In this document: positions 42,631 to 48,745 of the stretch, one piece after another
Position numbering within the stretch: position 1 is the stretch's first letter
How the letters are laid out: every line of letters starts with the position of its first letter
Assembly (NCBI RefSeq): GCF_003477605.1
Contig: NZ_QUDR01000024.1
Coordinates: 1 to 48,745 of the forward strand
DNA: 48,745 bases
DNA from: Clostridium sp. AF37-5
GTDB lineage: Bacteria; Bacillota; Clostridia; Lachnospirales; Lachnospiraceae
Direction: 5' to 3'
The notes under the pieces: model-generated
Told to the model about the DNA's origin: nothing
The model's database searches: none
The model's input: the letters and a program-made list of their open reading frames with translations, nothing else
Made by a program: the position numbers and the translations under genes

Positions 42631-43858
42631 TCGGCTTGTCATCACCGGAATGGGTGCTGTGACGCCGATTGGAATTGGCGTAGAGAATTATTGGAAAAAT
42701 CTTGTGGCCGGAAAATGCGGCGTGGAAGCGATTACCCGCTTTGACACCGAGGAGCTGCCGGTAAAAATTGCGGCTGAAGTCAAAGATTTTAATGCGGAAG
42801 ACTTTATGCCAAAGAAACTGACGCGTGAAATGGACGTGTTTATGCAGTATGGTTATGCAGCAGCGATGGAAGCAATCGCGGATGCCGGAGAGGAAATTAC
42901 TGTACCGGAGCGCATGGGTATTGTTGTTGGTACGGCACTTGGCGGTATCTCTCCGATTGCAGAGGTGCAGGATGGATTAAGCAAGGGAGAGCATAAAAAA
43001 GTCAGCCCGCGCTTTGTGCCGAAAATTATCGGCAATGAGGCAGCAGCCCAGGTGGCAATTGCAAAAGGCTATCGTGGTCCAAGTCTGACGGTGAGCACAG
43101 CATGTTCTTCCGGTGGTGACGCAATCAGTACCGCCTGCATGTTAATCATGTCCGGACAGGCAGACGCCGTTCTTGCGATGGGAACGGAATCCGCATTATC
43201 CCCATTGTTTATTCAGGGATTGGCTTCGGCACATGCGTTGTCCACCAATAACGAGAATCCGCAGCAGGCGAGTCGCCCGTTTGATAAAGACCGTGATGGT
43301 TTTGTCATTGGCGAAGGCGGCGGTGCGCTGATTATTGAAACGGAAGAAAATGCGAAAAAACGCGGCGCTAAAATTTATGCAGAACTTGCAGGATTTTCCA
43401 ACTGCACCGACGGCTACCATGTAACAAGTCCGCATCCGGAAGGAATTGGTGCGGTATTCTGCATGGAAAAAGCAATCGAGCATGCAGGTATTACAAAAGA
43501 ATCCGTAGATTATATTAATACACATGGAACTTCTACCGGTATGGGTGATCCGATTGAAACGAATGCGATTGCAGAACTTTTTTCAGAGCATGCCGGCGAA
43601 ATGGCTGTGACTTCGACCAAAGGCGCAACCGGACATATGATGGGTGCCGGCGGTATTACCGAGGCAATTACTTGTATCCAGTGTATTCGCACCGGTGTTG
43701 TTCCACCAACATTAAATCTGGATGAATTGGATGAAAAATGTGCATCCTTGAATTATGTTCCACATAAGGCAATTGAAAAAGAGGTTCGTGTGGCAATGAG
43801 TAATTCGTTTGGATTTGGCGGACAGAATTCAAGTGTGATTTTTTGCCGCTACGAGTGA
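42608..43858 (+). CDS. FabF-type beta-ketoacyl-ACP synthase II
   Basis: 416 residues, thiolase-fold condensing enzyme that joins malonyl-ACP to an acyl chain. Catalytic Cys166 in VSTACSSGGDA, first His in THGTSTGMGDPIE and second His in TKGATGHMMGAGG; the GFGGQNSS end is canonical. Likely start ATG 42608 (AAGGAG ten bases upstream), overlapping the acyl-CoA synthetase by 23 bases. No acyl carrier protein, reductase or dehydratase is near, so this appears to be a separate pair, not part of the main fab cluster. Confidence 0.93.
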   Translation: MKMKTTNSRLVITGMGAVTPIGIGVENYWKNLVAGKCGVEAITRFDTEELPVKIAAEVKDFNAEDFMPKKLTREMDVFMQYGYAAAMEAIADAGEEITVPERMGIVVGTALGGISPIAEVQDGLSKGEHKKVSPRFVPKIIGNEAAAQVAIAKGYRGPSLTVSTACSSGGDAISTACMLIMSGQADAVLAMGTESALSPLFIQGLASAHALSTNNENPQQASRPFDKDRDGFVIGEGGGALIIETEENAKKRGAKIYAELAGFSNCTDGYHVTSPHPEGIGAVFCMEKAIEHAGITKESVDYINTHGTSTGMGDPIETNAIAELFSEHAGEMAVTSTKGATGHMMGAGGITEAITCIQCIRTGVVPPTLNLDELDEKCASLNYVPHKAIEKEVRVAMSNSFGFGGQNSSVIFCRYE

Positions 43859-43862
43859 TGAA

Positions 43863-44038
43863 TAATTATGATGTAATAGTTAATAAAAAGAGATGGTTAA
43901 TTTCCCATTCGGAATCGCTTCCGCTGAGAGAACACACGCAGCGGTGCGTGAGGGCAGACTACGCCCTCTGCGCACCGGCGGTGTTCAACATTCCTCATGG
44001 TGAAATTAACCGTCTCTTTTTTCTCATTACATCATGAT
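43863..44038. repeat. 176-nt fold-back hairpin P6 after fabF
   Basis: Arms AATTATGATGTAAT/ATTACATCATGATT, AAAAAGAGATGGTTAATTT/AAATTAACCGTCTCTTTTT and an inner stem GAACAC/GTGTTC, CGGTGCG/CGCACCG and GAGGGC/GCCCTC with loop AGACTAC. A different family from R1-R4. It may act as a terminator for fabF. Confidence 0.75.
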
Positions 44039-44317
44039 TAGTTTTGACAAAAGAGGACTTTTTTATGCGGGCAAGCTGGTCAATGCAACGCAAACAGGCT
44101 GAAATCTTGAAAGGGTTGCTTATTTGTAAGGCTATGGAGGGGAAAGGGCAACCATGAATGGGATAAATTGATAAAAGAGTTGTTTTTGACCTTGACGCCA
44201 CCTAAAAAAGGAATATTTTGGGGAAAAAGACAAGCTAAAAAACAACGCTTAGCACGATTTTTTGAAAAAAGCGTTGTCGAGAATGTCAGGCATTTTGTTT
44301 TTATCAACGGTTACTTA

Positions 44318-44511
44318 TCTTTTTTTGTTTGTAATAATCAAGCGGAATCTTTTGTGAATCGTGGGTTTTGAGCGCGTCAGCAGGAGGCATTGGTAGTTTC
44401 AATGCCCCTGCTGTTACGCAGCTCAATGAGTGAAAACGCCCATGATGCGCAAAAGATTCCGCTTGATTATTGCAATTAAAAAACATTGTAACAGATAAAA
44501 AAACAACTGAA
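44318..44511 (+). repeat. Fold-back intergenic element, copy R4
   Basis: Plus orientation. Arms AATAATCAAGCGGAATC/GATTCCGCTTGATTATT; core stems CAGCAGG/CCTGCTG, TTGAGC/GCTCAA and GGCATTG/CAATGCC with the constant loop GTAGTTT. With P6 it makes up much of the gene-free stretch 43859-44589. In 44039-44317 I see only a hairpin (AACAACGCTT/AAGCGTTGT, about 44243-44280) and no credible gene. Confidence 0.8.
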
Positions 44512-44522
44512 ATTTTTGCATA

Positions 44523-44550
44523 TTTTTCAAAAAATCGGAAATCCTATAAG
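44523..44550 (+). promoter_or_regulatory. Weak promoter candidate of ywmB
   Basis: TTTTTC (44523-44528), 16-bp spacer, TATAAG (44545-44550), directly after repeat R4. The -35 is poor and a sporulation sigma factor may read this region instead. Confidence 0.35.
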
Positions 44551-44589
44551 AAAGTCACAAGTGGATGACTTTGGAAAGGATGATTTTAT

Positions 44590-45060
44590 TTGGGTAAGAA
44601 GAAATTTTTTGCAGCGGCTTTTGCGGCGTTTGTTCTGTGGGCTATTGTGATTTTGCAGACTGTATTAACCAGATGGTATGTTTCGCAGACTGCGTTTGAA
44701 CAGGCATTTGCAAAAAGTGATATTATGAAAGCATCAACTCAGGAGGCGGCTGCTGATATAAGAAATATAAATAGTGACAATCGTGTGATGGAAGGTGTGG
44801 TAAATGGCAGGCTGAATGCATCGGAGCAGCAAACAATGGCGGACAAACTTTTTCGTCAGTTTGGCGGTGGAGAAGTAATGAACAGCAATTCCGATAGCAG
44901 TTCGGATTACTATGTCGCATACGGCTATACAAGCGGATTTGAAAGTTCCAAAAAGGTAAATGGCAGACGCATAAATATGATGGCTGCATTTTCTTATGAT
45001 GAAAAAAAGGATGTTACAAAAGTTGTGTTTGGAACACCGCTGATTAACAGCGATTTTTGA
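44590..45060 (+). CDS. YwmB-like sporulation-associated protein
   Basis: 156 residues with an N-terminal signal or membrane anchor (about 5-28) and a small soluble domain. The end VVFGTPLINSDF matches the conserved GTPI...EY ending of YwmB (TATA-binding-fold family). It is placed directly before spmA-spmB, which favours a sporulation-linked role. Starts at TTG 44590 with GAAAGGATG upstream. Shorter than Bacillus YwmB; the function is not known. Confidence 0.65.
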   Translation: MGKKKFFAAAFAAFVLWAIVILQTVLTRWYVSQTAFEQAFAKSDIMKASTQEAAADIRNINSDNRVMEGVVNGRLNASEQQTMADKLFRQFGGGEVMNSNSDSSSDYYVAYGYTSGFESSKKVNGRRINMMAAFSYDEKKDVTKVVFGTPLINSDF

Positions 45061-45117
45061 TTTTGTGGGAATGTTTATCTTCCTGCCGCATACAATAAAA
45101 GAAAAAGGCGTGTGCGT

Positions 45118-45711
45118 ATGCTCAATAAACTTTGGGGATTTATGATTCTCATTGGGATTTTGTTTGCGGCGGCAACCGGCAAAATCGGAGAAATCGGAAC
45201 AGCAGCACTGGATTCGTCAAAAGAAGCAGTGACTTTATGTATTACGATGCTTGGCATCATGTCCATGTGGACAGGACTTATGAATATTGCAAAAAAGGCA
45301 GGAATTATCGATGCGCTTACAAAAGCACTTCGACCGGTTCTTGCCTTTTTATTTCCGGGCGTGCCAAAAGAGCATAAGGCAAATGAATATATGGCCGCCA
45401 ATATGATTAGCAATGTGCTTGGGCTTGGATGGGCGGCTACGCCGGTTGGTTTAAAGGCAATGGAAGAATTGAAAAAATTAAATCATGGAAGCCACATTGC
45501 CAGTGCGGATATGTGTACTTTTTTGATTATCAATATTTCCTCTTTGCAATTGATTCCGGTTAATATTATAGCGTATCGAAGCCAGTATGGTTCTGCCTCG
45601 CCTGCTTCAATTCTTGGCATGGGACTAGTGGCTACAATTGTATCGACGGCAGCCGGTGTTATTTTTTCTGTAATAGCAAGAAAAGTATCAAAGAAAAAGG
45701 GGGAGCGGTAA
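45118..45711 (+). CDS. spmA: Spore maturation protein A
   Basis: 197 residues, a polytopic nucleoside-recognition (Gate) domain protein. Signature sequences include LGIMSMWTGLMNIAKKAGI, ANMISNVLGLGWAATPVG and DMCTFLIINISSLQLIP. With SpmB it is needed for spore core dehydration in Bacillus. ATG 45118 has AAAGG nine bases upstream; a GTG at 45112 is too close to it. The stop is directly followed by spmB. Confidence 0.95.
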   Translation: MLNKLWGFMILIGILFAAATGKIGEIGTAALDSSKEAVTLCITMLGIMSMWTGLMNIAKKAGIIDALTKALRPVLAFLFPGVPKEHKANEYMAANMISNVLGLGWAATPVGLKAMEELKKLNHGSHIASADMCTFLIINISSLQLIPVNIIAYRSQYGSASPASILGMGLVATIVSTAAGVIFSVIARKVSKKKGER

Positions 45712-46236
45712 ATGGAAGTCCTTTATTATATTTCAGATTGCATGATACCATTCGTGATTCTCTATCTTGTCGGCTATGGCATGTGCAAAAAAGTGGATAT
45801 TTTTGATTCGTTTATTGAGGGAGCCAAAGATGGATTTTTGACGGTCTATAAAATTCTGCCGACGTTAATTGGTTTGATGATTGGTGTAGGAGTTTTGCGG
45901 CAGTCCGGTTTTATGGAGTGGCTCGCCGGTATGTTTGCACCGGTTGTAAATATCCTTCATTTTCCGGGCGAACTGCTTCCGCTTTTTATCGTGAAAATGT
46001 TCTCATCCTCGGCGGCAACCGGTCTTTTGCTTGATATATACAAAACATATGGAACAGATTCCTATCTTGGCACATTAGCGTCAGTTCTTATGAGTTGTTC
46101 GGAAACCATTTTCTATACCATGAGCGTTTATTTTATGACGGCGCGCGTGACCAAAACGCGTTATACACTTACCGGTGCATTGGTGGCAACTTTTGCCGGG
46201 GCGATGGTGGCGGTTTTGCTGGTGGGAATGTCGTAA
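45712..46236 (+). CDS. spmB: Spore maturation protein B
   Basis: 174 residues, second Gate-domain membrane protein, partner of SpmA. LPTLIGLMIGVGVLRQSG, KMFSSSAATGLLLDIYKTYG and SCSETIFYTMSVYF match the family. It starts at the base after the spmA stop, so translation is coupled. The pair supports a spore-forming host. Confidence 0.95.
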   Translation: MEVLYYISDCMIPFVILYLVGYGMCKKVDIFDSFIEGAKDGFLTVYKILPTLIGLMIGVGVLRQSGFMEWLAGMFAPVVNILHFPGELLPLFIVKMFSSSAATGLLLDIYKTYGTDSYLGTLASVLMSCSETIFYTMSVYFMTARVTKTRYTLTGALVATFAGAMVAVLLVGMS

Positions 46237-46338
46237 AAAAATTCCTTACTTTTGCAACATTTTCCAGTTATCATTCGTTATATAAGTACAAGGTACATGA
46301 TTAATGGACGTGTAAATGAAAGTAAGGAGAGTGATTTT

Positions 46339-47406
46339 ATGAAAATGAAAAAGATTTTGGTGTCGATGTTTTTGCTGTTTTTTGCATTGTGTCTGAAAGC
46401 AAATGTTTCAAATGCAGCGGAGATTTCTGCGATGGAGCGGTTGGATTACTGGGATGTTTCTAAGGAATATACGATTACCAATCAGGATGCAACCTATCAT
46501 GCCTATTTATCGAAAGATAAAAAAGAAAGCTGGATTTTTAAAGCGGATTTGTTAAACAAAGAGAAAATGCTGGATATCATATTTCCTCAAAAAATTGAAA
46601 ATGCGCCGGTTGTGAGATTGGGATATAGTGCAGATTTATATCAGGGGGAAGAAGCTGCGTGGCCACAAAACTTATTTGGTGTGACAATGTTTGATTATTG
46701 TGATGCCGACAGCCGCCCGACTTTGGAAATACTTAATGTTAAATCCGTTGTGATGCCTGATACAATTCGCGAGATGGGATCTTGTACTTTTGGTGCAATG
46801 GGAAACTTAAAATATATTCATTTGTCAGACAAACTTACAAGTTTGAAAAATGGAACATTTTTCGGAAGCAAAGATATTAAGAAAATTGATTTTCCGGCAA
46901 AATTTAAAGTGGAGGCTGCGAATGTTTTTGGCTACTGTGATGGGTTGCCGGGGCTTGCACATGAAACTAAATATTTAAAAAATGACACACTTACATTTTC
47001 TGGTAATATGGTTATCAATCAAACCGAAAAAACTTTGATTCAGGTAATGCCGGATACAAAGAAAATTACAATACCAAAGAGCGTGAAATGGATTGAGCCG
47101 ACGGCGTTAAAAAACACCAGCCTAAAAACGGTAAAAGTATCGAAGAAAAACAAATATTTTGCGGTTCATAAAAGATGTTTGTATCGGAAGGCAGAAAAAG
47201 AACTTGTTTATGTGTTTGGCAAGGGAAGCACGTTGACATTGTCGAAAAAAATAAAACAGATTAGTGAAAACGTGGTTGTAACCAAAGCCAAACTGAAAAA
47301 GCTAATCATTTCACATAAAGTAAAACGCTATAACAATTGGAAAAAGCCATTTGCTAAGAATAATAAAAAGATAAAGATTTATTACCGTGGGAAAAGAGTG
47401 AAGTAG
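46339..47406 (+). CDS. Exported BspA-type leucine-rich repeat protein
   Basis: 355 residues. A signal peptide ends near SNAAE (about 25). The middle carries LRR_5-type repeats: VVMPDTIREMGSCTF, YIHLSDKLTSLKNGTF and KIDFPAKFKV, then a second set near ITIPKSVKWIEPTAL and LTLSKKIKQIS. Such proteins bind surfaces or host factors. The C-terminus is strongly basic, which may bind the wall. ATG 46339 follows AAGGAGA. The lipoprotein gene follows 13 bp later, likely one operon. Confidence 0.85.
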   Translation: MKMKKILVSMFLLFFALCLKANVSNAAEISAMERLDYWDVSKEYTITNQDATYHAYLSKDKKESWIFKADLLNKEKMLDIIFPQKIENAPVVRLGYSADLYQGEEAAWPQNLFGVTMFDYCDADSRPTLEILNVKSVVMPDTIREMGSCTFGAMGNLKYIHLSDKLTSLKNGTFFGSKDIKKIDFPAKFKVEAANVFGYCDGLPGLAHETKYLKNDTLTFSGNMVINQTEKTLIQVMPDTKKITIPKSVKWIEPTALKNTSLKTVKVSKKNKYFAVHKRCLYRKAEKELVYVFGKGSTLTLSKKIKQISENVVVTKAKLKKLIISHKVKRYNNWKKPFAKNNKKIKIYYRGKRVK

Positions 47407-47419
47407 GGAGGTTTTGCTT

Positions 47420-48619
47420 ATGAGAAAAGAAATTTTGCTGGCGTGTGCGTGTGTACTTTGTTTATCAGCATGTGGGACTGGCACAAAGGAACAGTCAAAA
47501 AATCCGCAGAAGGCGTTGGAGGTAGGAGCAGAAACAACGCCAAAAAGTGTTGAAGCAACGAGCAGTCCTATGGTACAAAAAATAAAAAACACAAGCGGGA
47601 AAAGGGAAAATCCAAAAGATTTGAAACAAATAAAATTATCCGTTGAGCGCTGGGATACGAAGCAAAAAGATTTTTCTGTTCAGGCAGTCAGATTTGGCAC
47701 TGGCAGTGGCTGTGTTTCGGAATTTGGTCAGAATTGGGAGTTTATTTCTTATAAAGAAAATCTCAAAACGGTTCAAAAGAAAAATCCGTCGTATTTTGTG
47801 GAATTAACTGATTATCTGGATGAAAATCACACAAAATATAAGGCGGCGCGTTATTTTAAGAATAACAATTCTTATGTCCTTTATGAAAGAAGTGAGAAAG
47901 GGAAGAAACATAAGTATTTGTGTCTGGAAAACCAAGTGCTTACTTTGGAGTATCCGAAATATATGAACGAGAACCAAAAGTATATTTCTTTTCCATATCC
48001 GTCATGTAAGAGTCTTTCTGATTTTAAAATCGAAGAGTCTTGGGAGAAAAATGAAGACTTTTACGAAAAGGAATTTTGGCAGTTATATTCATATGAGGAT
48101 TTAAAAGCATTTTATCAGAATTTTGAAAAAGGTACTGCCGAATGTTCTGATAAAACGCAGACTATTCTTGTGAAAGCAATGGAACACGATTATGATAATA
48201 AAACAAGTGATGCAAGTGTTTTGCTTGATTTTAAAAATCATAATTTTATTGTGAAGAACCCGCAGGGTAAAAAGATTTTTGATAAAAATGACGTATGGAA
48301 AGCATATGAAAAGCAGTATACAAGCGCCGGGAAATTTGGCAGTAAAGAGTTTTTCTATAATAAAAGCAGTGTGAATATTTTATGTGTGGAAAAAGGAAAA
48401 AGAACGGTATGTATTGAGAATCAGGATGAGAGAGATACCCTGTTTGAGGATTTGGGTTGGAACTGTGTAGGAACAAGTATGGATATGAAAGTTTCGCCAA
48501 AATCAAATTCTAAAAATATATATTTAGATGTCACGCTCCATATGGAGGAGGATGGTAAGTGGGATAATCATGCGGTGCTTAAACTTGACAAAGAAGGAAA
48601 ATTTGTGGAATGTAAATAA
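47420..48619 (+). CDS. Large lipoprotein of unknown function
   Basis: 399 residues. Short signal with lipobox LSAC, then a disordered Lys/Thr/Ser linker (about 25-75) and a folded domain rich in aromatic and charged residues (for example FYEKEFWQLYSYEDLKAF). No known domain recognised. ATG 47420 has GGGAGG eight bases upstream. It may work with the LRR protein encoded just before it. Confidence 0.78.
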   Translation: MRKEILLACACVLCLSACGTGTKEQSKNPQKALEVGAETTPKSVEATSSPMVQKIKNTSGKRENPKDLKQIKLSVERWDTKQKDFSVQAVRFGTGSGCVSEFGQNWEFISYKENLKTVQKKNPSYFVELTDYLDENHTKYKAARYFKNNNSYVLYERSEKGKKHKYLCLENQVLTLEYPKYMNENQKYISFPYPSCKSLSDFKIEESWEKNEDFYEKEFWQLYSYEDLKAFYQNFEKGTAECSDKTQTILVKAMEHDYDNKTSDASVLLDFKNHNFIVKNPQGKKIFDKNDVWKAYEKQYTSAGKFGSKEFFYNKSSVNILCVEKGKRTVCIENQDERDTLFEDLGWNCVGTSMDMKVSPKSNSKNIYLDVTLHMEEDGKWDNHAVLKLDKEGKFVECK

Positions 48620-48622
48620 AGG

Positions 48623-48651
48623 TTGACAATTCCGATTTTCAAATGTATACT
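48623..48651 (+). promoter_or_regulatory. Strong sigma-A promoter near the window end
   Basis: TTGACA (48623-48628), 17-bp spacer, TATACT (48646-48651), two bases after the preceding stop codon and 45 bp before the last start. Confidence 0.85.
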
Positions 48652-48696
48652 ATGACAAGATAAAAGGTTTACATTTGAAAAAACGGAGGATGAAGT

Positions 48697-48745
48697 TTGA
48701 AAAAAAGAAATTTTAGACAACCAAGAAACAAAGGACATAGCAAAT
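48697..48745 (+). CDS. Start of a gene cut by the window end
   Basis: TTG 48697 with GGAGGA six bases upstream and a consensus promoter before it. The 16 visible codons read MKKRNFRQPRNKGHSK, a strongly basic N-terminus. Too short to identify. Confidence 0.55.
   Translation, partial: MKKRNFRQPRNKGHSK

Noticed and set aside
44065..44157. Small ORF of about 30 codons with AGAGGA upstream
   Set aside because: Frame is plausible but has no recognisable sequence or firm promoter, and the region is repeat-rich. Not enough support.
44168..44371. 67-codon plus-strand frame
   Set aside because: Runs into repeat R4 and has no ribosome site; likely chance.

Overview
The window comes from a moderate-GC, spore-forming Firmicute, most likely a Lachnospiraceae member of the Roseburia/Agathobacter/Eubacterium type. 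The basis is AGGAGG-type ribosome binding sites with frequent TTG/GTG starts, a ywmB-spmA-spmB sporulation set, an NfnAB pair, LytTR regulators and GHKL kinases, and a RicT/YaaR/RsmI block like that of Bacillus. I cannot name the species. No rRNA, tRNA, CRISPR or phage genes were seen.

Layout. 0-6.6 kb: AP endonuclease nfo (minus), then metG, tatD, rsmA and an S1-domain gene (plus). 6.6-13.5 kb: PrcB-like lipoprotein, a degenerate-GGDEF/intact-EAL c-di-GMP phosphodiesterase, a small conserved-looking minus-strand gene, an 841-aa exported protein with a C39-like tail that seems inactive, cytidine deaminase and an RsmF-like rRNA methylase. 13.7-24.1 kb: a YhfC-type membrane protein, then a long operon (aminotransferase-fold decarboxylase, guanylate kinase, yaaR, holB, ricT, trmN6, rsmI). 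In Bacillus this operon leads to abrB and metS-tatD-ksgA. Here abrB lies beyond a 2.7-kb scar holding a chimeric pseudogene, a possible tfoX stub, two accessory genes and two arrays of GTTGAC hairpins. 24.3-29.1 kb: a transglutaminase-like exported protein and a compact type IV pilus-like operon (PilC/GspF, four pilin-like proteins, PilT-like ATPase). 29.1-38.4 kb: a LytTR regulator / surface protein / 7TM histidine kinase operon (minus), a C11 clostripain lipoprotein, an orphan LytTR regulator lacking the phospho-acceptor Asp, a small lipoprotein and an O-antigen-ligase-like protein. 38.4-43.9 kb: NfnB/NfnA (minus), then an acyl-CoA synthetase overlapped by a FabF-type ketosynthase. 44-48.7 kb: ywmB, spmA, spmB, a BspA-type LRR protein, a lipoprotein and the start of another gene.

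The most unusual content is between genes. (1) Four copies of a roughly 190-290 bp fold-back element (1033-1252, 1344-1630, 14835-15080, 44318-44511) share a core with compensatory stem changes and a constant GTAGTTT loop. Every copy points toward the next gene and ends at or within about a dozen bases of its putative -35 box. A core-less relative is at 14652-14777. (2) Eight hairpin units, GTTGAC-N25-GTCAAC, each exactly 37 nt and with a 52-53 bp period, form two related arrays at 21202-21449 and 23616-23758. (3) A 59-bp unit is repeated three times, almost without change, directly before tatD. (4) Further long or multiple hairpins lie at 13550-13623 and 43863-44038.
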